In this document: positions 44,979 through 53,900 of the stretch, in pieces
Layout of the letters: the number at the start of each line of letters is the position of its first letter
Numbering within the stretch: the first letter of the stretch is position 1
From: Rosettibacter primus
Lineage (GTDB): Bacteria > Bacteroidota > Ignavibacteria > Ignavibacteriales > Melioribacteraceae
DNA length: 63,397 nucleotides
NCBI RefSeq assembly: GCF_036860675.1
Contig: NZ_JAYKGK010000014.1
Coordinates: 1-63,397 of the forward strand
Direction: 5' to 3'
Notes under the pieces: generated by a model
The model's input: only the letters and a program-made list of their open reading frames with translations
The model's database searches: none
Told to the model about the DNA's origin: nothing
Made by a program: the position numbers and the translations under genes

Positions 44979-45785
44979 TTAGCTAAATTTTAAATCACAA
45001 ACAGGCTGTTCATATTCTTTGAGTTCAGTAATTGTAGGATTGTCTCCGCAAATCAGGCAATTTTTATTTTTCTTTAAAGAAATTTCTCTAAACTTCATTT
45101 CAAAAGCATCGAAGGTTAATAATTTATTTATTAAAAGATTTCCGATTCCTAAAAGATATTTGAGTGCTTCTGTTGCTTGAATCGTACCAAGAACACCGGC
45201 AACAGAACCTAAAATACCTGCTTCACTGCAAGTAGGAATAAGACCTTTTGGTGGTGGTTCTTTGAAAATACATCTATAGCAGGTATTACCTGGAGTATAT
45301 GTTATTGTTTGTCCATTAAATCGCAAAATACCAGCATGTGAAAATGGCTTTTTTATCATCACACAAGCATCATTAATTAAAAATTTTGTTGGGAAATTAT
45401 CGGTTCCATCAATAATAAAATCGTAAGATTTAATAATGTCAATTATATTTTCTGCATTTAATCTTTCTTTGTATGTAATTACTTTTACATCAGGATTTAA
45501 TTTCTCGATTTTTTCTTTTGCAGATTCAACTTTCGGTTTATTTACATCCGGAGTAAAGTGAATAATTTGACGTTGCAGATTTGTCAAATCAACAGCATCG
45601 CCATCAATAATACCAATTGTTCCAACACCTGCTGCTGCTAAATAAAGAGCTGCAGGAGAACCTAAACCGCCGGCTCCTACAATCAGAACTTTTCCGTTTA
45701 ATAATTTTTGTTGCCCTATTCCACCAACATCTTTTAATATTATTTGCCGGCTATATCTTTCTATTTGTGATTCTGTGAATTCCAT
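44979..45785 (-). CDS. ThiF/MoeB/HesA-family adenylyltransferase (HcyF-like)
   Basis: 268 residues. ATP-binding GAGGLGSPAALYLAAAGVG (about 37-55), IIDGDAVDLTNLQRQ, and DFIIDGTDNFPTKFLINDAC; zinc-binding CxxC pairs CYRC (near 171) and CLIC (near 249). The enzyme adenylates the C-terminal Gly of a ubiquitin-like sulfur carrier so that sulfide can form a thiocarboxylate. With metY, the carrier and the JAMM protease next to it, it corresponds to HcyF of Wolinella succinogenes; MoeB/ThiF for cofactor synthesis is the alternative. Confidence 0.85.
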   Translation of the reverse strand: MEFTESQIERYSRQIILKDVGGIGQQKLLNGKVLIVGAGGLGSPAALYLAAAGVGTIGIIDGDAVDLTNLQRQIIHFTPDVNKPKVESAKEKIEKLNPDVKVITYKERLNAENIIDIIKSYDFIIDGTDNFPTKFLINDACVMIKKPFSHAGILRFNGQTITYTPGNTCYRCIFKEPPPKGLIPTCSEAGILGSVAGVLGTIQATEALKYLLGIGNLLINKLLTFDAFEMKFREISLKKNKNCLICGDNPTITELKEYEQPVCDLKFS

Positions 45786-45799
45786 TTTTATTTCCTTTC

Positions 45800-47035
45800 T
45801 TATAGTTTTTCAAAAGCTTCCTTAAAGTCATTAATAATATCTTTAATATTTTCTATACCAACCGAAACTCTCAACAAATCATCAGTAACACCTGCAGCAA
45901 GTTTTTCTTCTTTACTAAAATCATGATAAATTGTGGAAGCAGGATGAATAATTAATGTTTTAGCATCTCCAAGATTAGCAAGATTTTTTGTTAGCTTTAA
46001 ATTGTTAATAAGCTTAAAACACTCTTCTTTGCTGTTTAATTTGAAAGTTAATAGTCCACCAAATTTTTCATTAAACTGTTTTTTCGCAACAGTATGAAAT
46101 GGATTAATTTTAAGACCTGGATAATTAACTTCTTTTACTTTTTTCTCATTCAATAAAAATTCTGAAAGTATTTGAGCATTAGTACAATGTTTTTCCATAC
46201 GCAAGTATAAGGTTTCAAGACCAAGATTATGTAAAAATGCATTAAAAGGTGAAAGACAACTTCCAATATTTTGAACTATCTGTTTACGAGCAGCATAAAG
46301 GAAAGCAAAATGCCCAGCTTTTTTATGAAGTTGTTTAATCCTAAGAGATTTTGAATTTCCCCAATCATAATTTCCAAGGTCAGTTAATACTCCGCCAATT
46401 GCAATACCACTACCAGTTATGTATTTAGTAGATGAATGAACAGTAATGTTTGCACCAAACTTTTTTGCTTCAAAAATACAAGGGGGAGTTAAAGTACAAT
46501 CCACAATTAAGGGAATGTTAAATTCTTTTGTAATTTTAGCAATATTTTCTATATCGGGCACATCGATTCGGGGGTTCCCGATTGTTTCTACAAAGACTAA
46601 TTTGGTTTTTTCTGATATATTTTTCTTTAATGTTTCTAAATCTGTTAAATCAAGAAAAATAATATTTACACCAAATTTTTTTAATACCTCATTAAAAAAT
46701 TGATAAGTGCCACCAAAAAGACTTTTAGACGAGATTATTTCGTCCCCTTGTTCAGTTAAAGCGAATATAACTGTAGAAATTGCTGCCATGCCAGATGCAA
46801 CTGCAACCGAACCAATTCCATTTTCTAATGAACAAATTTTTTGTTCAAACACTGTAACAGTAGGATTAGCAATTCTTGAATAAATGTAACCAAATTTTTT
46901 TCCGCTGAATACTTCTTCTAAGTCTTCAGCAGTATTATATGCATACGAAGCAGTTTCATAAATTGGAATTGCAGTGGCTCCAAATCTTTCTTTTGAATCT
47001 ATTCCAATATGAACTGCTTTTGTTTCAAATTCCAT
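45800..47035 (-). CDS. metY: O-acetylhomoserine sulfhydrylase-type Cys/Met PLP enzyme
   Basis: 411 residues. Cys/Met-metabolism PLP family: YSRIANPTVTVFEQKI, SGMAAISTV, and the Schiff-base Lys in HSSTKYITG near 203-211. Length and the THVGID-like start fit MetY rather than CGS or CGL. It replaces the acetyl of O-acetylhomoserine with sulfide or carrier thiocarboxylate to give homocysteine. ATG 47035 follows the carrier stop without any gap (TAA ATG). No homoserine acetyltransferase (metX) lies in the window. Confidence 0.88.
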   Translation of the reverse strand: MEFETKAVHIGIDSKERFGATAIPIYETASYAYNTAEDLEEVFSGKKFGYIYSRIANPTVTVFEQKICSLENGIGSVAVASGMAAISTVIFALTEQGDEIISSKSLFGGTYQFFNEVLKKFGVNIIFLDLTDLETLKKNISEKTKLVFVETIGNPRIDVPDIENIAKITKEFNIPLIVDCTLTPPCIFEAKKFGANITVHSSTKYITGSGIAIGGVLTDLGNYDWGNSKSLRIKQLHKKAGHFAFLYAARKQIVQNIGSCLSPFNAFLHNLGLETLYLRMEKHCTNAQILSEFLLNEKKVKEVNYPGLKINPFHTVAKKQFNEKFGGLLTFKLNSKEECFKLINNLKLTKNLANLGDAKTLIIHPASTIYHDFSKEEKLAAGVTDDLLRVSVGIENIKDIINDFKEAFEKL

Positions 47036-47245
47036 TTAACTTCCCCCGCCCATAAAATATAAAAAGTCGATTACATCGCCATCTTTCAGATAAATTTCTT
47101 GATAATTATTTTTTTCAACAAATTCTTCATTTAACTGAACTGAGACCATATCTGGCATTTCTACATTTTTTATTTTTAATAAATCCGAAATGGTGATTTT
47201 TTCTTGCTCAAGAATTTCTTCTTTTCCATTAATTATAAGTTTCAT
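47036..47245 (-). CDS. Ubiquitin-like sulfur carrier protein ending in GGGS (HcyS/ThiS-like)
   Basis: 69 residues, beta-grasp fold: KLIINGKEEILEQEKITISDLL at the start, VSVQLNEEFVEK, and LKDGDVIDFLYFMGGGS at the end. ThiS/MoaD proteins end in free Gly-Gly; here codons GGC GGG GGA AGT TAA leave a terminal Ser, so a protease must expose a Gly before adenylation. HcyS of Wolinella similarly carries an extra residue removed by HcyD. Start ATG 47245, SD GGGAG 6 nt upstream (alternative ATG 47257). 15 nt from cysK. Confidence 0.82.
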   Translation of the reverse strand: MKLIINGKEEILEQEKITISDLLKIKNVEMPDMVSVQLNEEFVEKNNYQEIYLKDGDVIDFLYFMGGGS

Positions 47246-47260
47246 TTTTTCTCCCATTAG

Positions 47261-48187
47261 TTAGTCTGTAAAAACTGGTATACTTAAATATCTTTCACCA
47301 GTATCTGGAAATACAACAACTATTAATTTATTAGAGTTCTCTTCTCGATTAGCAATTTGCAGTGCCGCATGCATAGCAGCACCTGAAGAAATACCGGCTA
47401 AAATTCCTTCTTCTTTTATTATTCGTTTTGCCATTGATAATGCATCTTCGTTAGAAACTTTTATAATTTCGTCGATTATTTCAGTATTTAATACATCTGG
47501 AATAAATCCTGCACCTATGCCTTGAATCATATGCGGTCCTGGTTTATTACCAGATAATACAGCAGAAGATTCAGGTTCAACAGCTATTGCTTTGAATTGC
47601 GGTTTTCTTTTTTTAATAACTTCACTTACACCTGTAATAGTTCCACCAGTACCAACACCAGCAACAAGAATATCTACTTCACCATTTGTGTCATTCCATA
47701 TCTCTTCTGCAGTAGTCATTCTATGAATTTCTGGATTAGCTGGATTTTTAAATTGTTGAGGTATAAAAGCGTTTTTATATTTTTTAAACAATTCTTCAGC
47801 CTTTTCAATTGAGCCTTTCATACCAAGATGCCCCGGCGTCAAAATAACTTCGGCACCGAATGCTTCTAATAATTTTTTCCTTTCTACACTCATTGTATCT
47901 GGCATGATAATAATCAACTTATACCCTCTGGCAGCACAAGTGAAAGCAAGCGCAATTCCAGTATTACCAGAAGTTGGTTCAATTATTACTGTATCCTTAT
48001 TTATTAAACCTTTTTTTTCAGCCTCATTTATCATTGCTACACCAATTCTATCTTTAACGGAAGAACATGGATTAAAAAATTCAAGTTTAGCTACAACTTT
48101 TGCCTTAGAGCCATCCGTAATTTTATTTATTTTTACTAAAGGCGTATTACCAATCAATTTTGTAATATCTTCTGCAATGTTACTCAT
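47261..48187 (-). CDS. cysK: Cysteine synthase (O-acetylserine sulfhydrylase)
   Basis: 308 residues. PLP Lys45 in CSSVKDRIG, the TSGNTGIALAF loop near 69-79, and GTGGTITGV for phosphate binding; SSGAAMHAALQIA near 270. It makes cysteine from O-acetylserine and sulfide. The sequence is closer to CysK than the carrier-using CysM of Mycobacterium in length, although the neighbouring carrier leaves a thiocarboxylate-using variant open. 21 nt after the Rrf2 gene. Confidence 0.92.
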   Translation of the reverse strand: MSNIAEDITKLIGNTPLVKINKITDGSKAKVVAKLEFFNPCSSVKDRIGVAMINEAEKKGLINKDTVIIEPTSGNTGIALAFTCAARGYKLIIIMPDTMSVERKKLLEAFGAEVILTPGHLGMKGSIEKAEELFKKYKNAFIPQQFKNPANPEIHRMTTAEEIWNDTNGEVDILVAGVGTGGTITGVSEVIKKRKPQFKAIAVEPESSAVLSGNKPGPHMIQGIGAGFIPDVLNTEIIDEIIKVSNEDALSMAKRIIKEEGILAGISSGAAMHAALQIANREENSNKLIVVVFPDTGERYLSIPVFTD

Positions 48188-48208
48188 CTGATTCTACCCT
48201 ACAAGTAA

Positions 48209-48652
48209 TTAAATAATAAAATTATGAACTTCCGCATTATTTTTTTTCTTATGATTTTCTACTAAATCTTCCAAGGTAATTTTCTCTAAAGTATCCCTTA
48301 TTACAGAATTAAGCTTAATCCATACATCTCTTGTAACGCATCCATCAATTTTTTTGCAAAAATTATCTTTATTAATACAATCAACAATTTCAATTCCCCC
48401 TTCTAAGACCTCCACAATTTCTCTCATCGAAATTTCGGAGGGTTTTTTTGCAAGAGTATAACCACCCTGAGAACCTCTAAAAGAACTAATTAAAGAAGCA
48501 TTTTTTAGTAATATGACCAACTTGCTTAGATATTTCTCTGATATTTCCTGTTTTTTAGCTATGTCCTTAAGATAAATTGGACCATTGTTATAATTCTTCG
48601 CTAATTCAAACATAAATCTAGCGCCATAACGGCTGCGTGTTGAAAGTTTCAT
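48209..48652 (-). CDS. Rrf2-family regulator (CymR/IscR-like), first gene of the hcy operon
   Basis: 147 residues. N-terminal winged helix (MKLSTRSRYGARFMFELA; ISEKYLSKLV; RGSQGGYTLAK). Three Cys at 92, 99 and 105 (DCINKDNFC..GC) sit almost where IscR binds its [2Fe-2S] cluster (92, 98, 104), so it may sense Fe-S or sulfur status; CymR, the Bacillus cysteine repressor, belongs to the same family but lacks these. Located in front of cysK-hcyS-metY it probably represses its own operon. Promoter and dyad candidates lie at 48668-48727. Confidence 0.85.
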   Translation of the reverse strand: MKLSTRSRYGARFMFELAKNYNNGPIYLKDIAKKQEISEKYLSKLVILLKNASLISSFRGSQGGYTLAKKPSEISMREIVEVLEGGIEIVDCINKDNFCKKIDGCVTRDVWIKLNSVIRDTLEKITLEDLVENHKKKNNAEVHNFII

Positions 48653-48667
48653 ATTATCTTAAAAATT

Positions 48668-48727
48668 AATTACTACCAAAATGGTCTTCTTAGTAGCAAT
48701 TATAAAAATAATTTTAATTCTTTTCAA
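48668..48727 (-). promoter_or_regulatory. Candidate promoter and operator of the Rrf2-hcy operon
   Basis: Minus strand: TTG (48727-48725), 20 nt, TATAATTG (48704-48697; one mismatch to TAnnTTTG). Directly downstream, overlapping the expected start, is the dyad TACTA (48671-48675)...TAGTA (48691-48695), enclosing ACCAAAATGGT (ACCA/TGGT). Such a site at the start point suits repression by the Rrf2 protein. Confidence 0.5.
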
Positions 48728-48820
48728 TAAAATTATTCTATTTATTTAACTTTATTTCTCGTTAAGTTTTTGTAAACAGGGGCTTAAAAAAACACTAATT
48801 TCTTTAATCAACTTTACTTA

Positions 48821-48872
48821 AATTCTGTGTAAATCTGTTTAATTTGAGTAATCTTTGTCTTTTTAATGATTA
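48821..48872. repeat. Dispersed ATCTGTG-type repeat, copy 3
   Basis: TTCTGTGTAAATCTGTTTAATTT and following ATCTTTGTCTTTTT, the same degenerate unit as copies at 19202-19245 and 37942-37990. It lies in the 343-nt gap between the Rrf2 gene and the orphan gene at 48996, which otherwise holds the regulatory site above and AT-rich sequence. Confidence 0.45.
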
Positions 48873-48995
48873 TAAGAATTTTTAATTATTTAATAATAAT
48901 TTTAGATACACATCACATAAAAAAAATTCATACGAAAAATTACTTGAATTAATAATCCTATTAGATTATAATTGTCTCAAAAGATTAATTTCGCT

Positions 48996-49502
48996 ATGAC
49001 AATTAATAATGCCAATACAATTAATCCTATCAATGAATTTATACATTCGAAGATTGATTTCAATAGTATTAAAAACATAAGTGAACTAAAGAAACAAATA
49101 GATTATGAATTCTTCATAAAATATTCATCTAATGAAAAGAAAAATTTATTTGTATCAGAGAAAGCTGATGATAATTCTAGTCAAAATAAAAGTGATTTAA
49201 GATTTCACGAAAATACTCCGATTGCTCGTCCACTTGAAAGTTCAACAATATTTAATGAAACAAAAAAGGTTCTCAATAAAAGAACAAGAAGAAATTTTAG
49301 TTCATATAATTATAGCGAGGATGCACCTCAAAAGACTGTTGAATCAAAAAATGAAAAGGGTTTTTATATAATTATTGATGGAATGGTTTTTCAACCAGCA
49401 GCAAAAAACGAAGACTTAAGTTACATTCAAAAAAGAATTAATAAAGTTTATCATATAAATTATACAAAAGACCCTGGTACACTTGTAAATGTAATTGCCT
49501 AA
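48996..49502 (+). CDS. Hypothetical protein
   Basis: 168 residues, no signal peptide, no family recognised. N-terminal half is Asn/Ile/Lys-rich (MTINNANTINPINEFIHSKI); the centre has a basic patch KRTRRNFSSYNY and the last 45 residues are more structured (GFYIIIDGMVFQPAAKNED, then IQKRINKVYHINY). Start ATG 48996 is the first ATG; a TTG at 48972 is possible. Its stop overlaps the stop of the convergent gene by 2 nt. Coding status is supported mostly by length. Confidence 0.45.
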   Translation: MTINNANTINPINEFIHSKIDFNSIKNISELKKQIDYEFFIKYSSNEKKNLFVSEKADDNSSQNKSDLRFHENTPIARPLESSTIFNETKKVLNKRTRRNFSSYNYSEDAPQKTVESKNEKGFYIIIDGMVFQPAAKNEDLSYIQKRINKVYHINYTKDPGTLVNVIA

Positions 49503-49870
49503 TCACTATAACCTTTCTTTTTATAAAGTTTTGCGCCATAAATTCTTTGATTTCCAATCTGATTTACAATATAATGTTTCTCTGGTTTTCCATTTACTTC
49601 GAGAATTTCATAACCAACTACACCTCGTTTTATTAATTCACTTAACATTTTCAGGAATTCTTCTTTTTCTTTGTCGTTCAGGTCATCAATATCAAGTCTA
49701 TTTGAGCGGCCAAGATTTAAAAACTTATCAAGTTTATCAAATACTTTGGCTGTATTTGAAATTTCAGCAGAATCCTTGAGTTTATATTCTTCTTTTAAAA
49801 AATCTTTTTTATCATAAATTTCTTTAAATATCGAACTTAAAAAGAAGTGTTCGTTTTTAATTGGTTCCAT
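49499..49870 (-). CDS. Hypothetical small protein
   Basis: 123 residues, acidic-basic alternating and probably helical (EYKLKDSAEISNTAKVFDKLDKFL; LNDKEKEEFLKMLSEL), with a C-terminal beta hairpin (GYEILEVNGKPEKHYIVNQIG). No signal, no TM, no recognised family. Start ATG 49870 with AGAGAG upstream. Tail-to-tail with the gene at 48996; the two might share function only by proximity. Confidence 0.5.
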   Translation of the reverse strand: MEPIKNEHFFLSSIFKEIYDKKDFLKEEYKLKDSAEISNTAKVFDKLDKFLNLGRSNRLDIDDLNDKEKEEFLKMLSELIKRGVVGYEILEVNGKPEKHYIVNQIGNQRIYGAKLYKKKGYSD

Positions 49871-49956
49871 CACGCTCTCTTTTTTTATAATTATCGAAAA
49901 ATTGTAAAAATTATTTAATGCATTTCAGTCAATTCAAATCAAACAATATAATTATC

Positions 49957-50898
49957 TCACAAAACTTTATTCAAAAAATTCACAATAATATTTACAACTT
50001 TTTGTTGCCAAGGATAAAAAAGCCAGAATGTATGAGGAGTATTCTCGATTGTATGAACTTCAAAATAAATATTATGCTTTTTCATAATTTCAATTGCTTC
50101 ATCTCTTCCTGCATGAAATCTTGGTATTGAACTATTGATAAAAAGCATTGGCGGAGTATCTTTTCCAATGTAAGTTAAAGGTGAGGCTTCCAACCACAAT
50201 TTCGGGTTCTCTTTATAAGTATAACCAAGCCACATTTTTGCAGCAGATGGTTTAGTAGGAATTGTATCTTTTCCACTTTCTGAAGGTGTTGTCATATCAA
50301 GAACTCCATCAATATCAATAATTGCTTTAACTTTAGATGAAAATTTTTTATTGCTCGGTTCATATTTTTTTTCTGATGTTGCACCAACCAATGCTGCAAG
50401 CTGTCCACCTGCAGATTGTCCCATTAAAACAATTTTATTAGTGTCAATATTATATTTTTTAGAATTTTCCTTTAGGAACAATATTGCTTGTTTAATATCA
50501 TAAACTGAAGTTGGAAACAAAGCTTCGGTTGAAAGTCGATATTCAACTGTTGCAGTAATAAAATTTTTTGAAGCTAACTCAGAAGCAATAGGCCATTCCA
50601 TTTCTTTATGACCCGAACGCCATCCACCACCGTGAATTATAATAATGCAGGGAAGTTTATTATCAATAATTCTAGGCATAAATAAATCAAGCTGCAGCTT
50701 ACGTTTGCCCTCTTTGTAATAAACTATATTTTTTATTGATACTACATTTTCGTTCACTTTAGCAGGTTTAACAAATGGATAATCATTTTTTAATTTTTCA
50801 TATGCTGAATAAATTGTAAATGAAGTATCTTGATTAACTTTATTTTGCGCATTAGGAATTGAATATAAAAGAAATAAAAGCAACCATACTTTTTTCAT
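49957..50898 (-). CDS. Exported alpha/beta hydrolase, BD-FAE/esterase-lipase type
   Basis: 313 residues. Signal peptide about 1-17. HGGGWRSG near 99-106 (oxyanion hole) and nucleophile GQSAGGQLAALVG near 165 define the hormone-sensitive-lipase/BD-FAE group; catalytic Asp and His are probably in INSSIPRFHAGRDEA and ENTPHTFW near the end. Many relatives deacetylate or deferuloylate plant polysaccharides. It follows the pectinesterase gene on the same strand, so pectin acetylesterase activity is plausible (inference). SD AAGAGGT precedes ATG. Confidence 0.75.
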   Translation of the reverse strand: MKKVWLLLFLLYSIPNAQNKVNQDTSFTIYSAYEKLKNDYPFVKPAKVNENVVSIKNIVYYKEGKRKLQLDLFMPRIIDNKLPCIIIIHGGGWRSGHKEMEWPIASELASKNFITATVEYRLSTEALFPTSVYDIKQAILFLKENSKKYNIDTNKIVLMGQSAGGQLAALVGATSEKKYEPSNKKFSSKVKAIIDIDGVLDMTTPSESGKDTIPTKPSAAKMWLGYTYKENPKLWLEASPLTYIGKDTPPMLFINSSIPRFHAGRDEAIEIMKKHNIYFEVHTIENTPHTFWLFYPWQQKVVNIIVNFLNKVL

Positions 50899-50921
50899 TT
50901 TTACTACCTCTTAAAATAAAT

Positions 50922-50956
50922 TTAAGGGCTGTTCCAAATATTTGAACAGCCCTTAA
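50922..50956 (-). terminator. Strong hairpin between pectinesterase and esterase genes
   Basis: TTAAGGGCTGTTC (50922-50934) pairs perfectly with GAACAGCCCTTAA (50944-50956), 13 bp, 9-nt loop. On the minus strand it follows the pectinesterase stop by 10 nt and is followed by AAATTTATTTT, a weak U-tract; so an attenuating terminator or a 3'-end stabiliser. Confidence 0.6.
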
Positions 50957-50966
50957 GATGAGATTT

Positions 50967-53900
50967 TTACTTTAATAAAATCATTTTTTTTGCTTTTACA
51001 AAATCATCTGTTATAAGTTGATAGAAATAAACCCCGCTTGTTAGCATTGATGCATTGAATTGAATCTTATAGTATCCAGGATTTTGAAATTCATCAACAA
51101 GTGTAGCAACTTTTTGACCTACAATATTATAAACAATAAGTTTAACTTTCCCTGCTTTTGGCAATGTATAATTGATTGTGGTAGATGGATTAAAAGGATT
51201 AGGATAATTTTGAGATAAAGAATAATCAGCAGGAATTTCTTTAATATTAACTTCTCTTTCTTCTACAGAAGTGATAATATCTGGCATCCAATTGTATCCA
51301 AAATTTGGATTCGTATTTTTAGAGAAAATATTCTGAAGTGTATACTCTTTGGCTTCTTCATCAGTTAATTGTCTTGATATCGAAGTTAATCTTTTTGAAA
51401 TATCAGAACCTGGTCCATAGCATTTATATTCTGCATAGAGTGCTGGAGTAACATTCCATGTTGACCATCCAGCTGGATTAAGAGATGCAGGTTCATAACA
51501 ATTTATAAATACTGTTCTTGGTTTTGCTTGCCATGGTCTTCCAAGAAAAAAAGATGTTATTCTTCTGCCATCAAAACCAATTGAGTCGGCTGTAATTTTA
51601 CAATCTCTGAACACATAACCAAATTTTGATTCTGCATCAGTGCTTGCAGCAGTTAATGTTCCTCCTTCTCTATTAATATGAATTTCACATGAATCAAATA
51701 CAACTATATCTCTTCCGAAAATAAAATCAACTGAACCTTCAATGTAACAATTTTTCATATAAATTCTTCCAGCACCTCTGCCGCCCCATGTATAATAAGT
51801 ATCCTGATAACCAAGAAGGCGACAATTAAAATACTGCTGTCTATCACCATTAACTCTTAATGCAACTGCTTGTTCACTGCTTCCGTGAGTTCCATCATTT
51901 TTAATTGTATTCTGGAAAGTAATATTCATTGCAGTAAAATCATCAGCATCAATAGCAACACTGTAAGAGCCTGAGGTTCCCAAGTTATTTTTGCCGGCAT
52001 AATCATCATATGTAAGTATTGTACTATCTCTGTCCTCACCTTTTAATATTACATTTGTTTTAGTAGATGACAAAAGTAATTTTTCGTAATAAACTCCTTT
52101 TTTAACATAAATTGTATATGGTCCTGTATAATAATCCGGAACATCATTAAACGCTGCTTGTACAGATGTGTAATCCCCTGTTCCATCTTTTGCAACCACT
52201 TTTGTTACAGGGGGCATCATTTCTTGAGTTTTAAATGAAAATTCTTCTCCATATCCAGTTCCTTTACTATTTGTGGCATATGCACGAACATAATAAGTTG
52301 TATTGGGTTCTAATGGATATAAAATACTGGTAAATTTTCCTAATCCTTTTTCATTTTCAGTTTTAAAATCATTAATTGTAGGATTTCCTGTTTTATTCCA
52401 GCAAACACCTCTTACAATTACAGTATCACCACCCCAGCTTATAACTTCTCCTCCGCTTACTGCTGTTTTAGCTAAAATACTTGTTACAATATTTGTAGTA
52501 ACAATAGGAACCGTCAGTGAATCAAGAGTAGAAAATTCTATCTGTTCACCATAAGAAATTCCAGCATCATTAATAGCGTAAGCACGAACAAAATATTTTG
52601 TACCTGGAGTTAATCCTGTCATTTTACTCTTGAAAGTACCAGAACCGCTCCCGTCATTAGTTTTATTATCTGATATTGTTGGACTTCCAGTAGTATTCCA
52701 GCAAACACCCCTTGAGGTAACAATTGCACCTCCATCATTTGGAATATTTCCGCCACTTGTTGCAAAAGTAGTTGAAATATCTGTCACGGCATTAGTAATT
52801 ACAGCTGGGGGGTCTGCTGTAACACCAAGAACATTTCCAATTATTTGAACACTATCTACAGCAATTAATTTTGCCCATCCTTCTGCTTTTGTATTATGCG
52901 GATAAATTCTCAAATAGAATTTTTCTCCTGTATTAACTGTTTCTTCAAGCTTTGCACCATACTTATCAACTTTGTTCCCAACTAAAGAAGTATCTTTTAT
53001 CAATAATGTTTTTGTTGCAAAAGTAGAATCTTTAGAATAATACACTGCTGCTCTTAAATTACTTGAAAACCATCCTCCCATATATAGAGAAACAGAATCA
53101 ACATAAAAAGTTCCACCGTGTTTTGGTTTAGCGGTATACTGTATATAAAGTGTGTCTGTTGGATTAGGTTCAGCATACCATGCCTTCGAAACAGTTTGAA
53201 TTGCACCGCATTTCAAATTATTACCTTTTGTATCCTGTAATTGAGTTGTTCCATAAAATTTCATAGTTGGACTGTATTTAACAGGTTCTGCTAAAATTGG
53301 TCCAGTAGTTTCATATTCTTCACCTGTTTCATAAGGCCACAAAACCTTTGATGCAACTGGACTGCCTTCAACTTCGCCCGCAATTACAATATTCTGCAGA
53401 CACAAATATTTTCCTGTAGACACTGTTGAACTTTCGTGCCATGGGTAAAATCTCAAGTAAAATGTTTCACCTGATTTTACTGCAATGTTCTGGTCAAATT
53501 CAAAATGCTCTAATGCATTTGGATTTAGATAATTATGACCTGTCTGGTCACTTGTTTGATAAATCAACTTAATTGCATTGCTAAAATCTGCCTTTGTAGA
53601 AATCCATACATTAGCTTTAAATGTACTTGAGCTTTTTGCACCAATATCAAAAGAAATTTTATTAACATAAAGGGTATAACCTGATTTTGGAGATACTGAA
53701 AATTGAACATAGACAGAATCAATCTGGTCTGTCAATCCTGCAGGCCAAGTATTATTTGTTCCAGCCATTCTAATTCTCTGGCTGTTGTTTGGTCCGGTAT
53801 ATTGATTTATTTCAGTATTCTTGAAAAATTCATCCTGAGCTACAATTTGTCCAGTCGTAATTACTGAAAAACCTGTTCCTCCATCAGCAGGATTTGTCAA

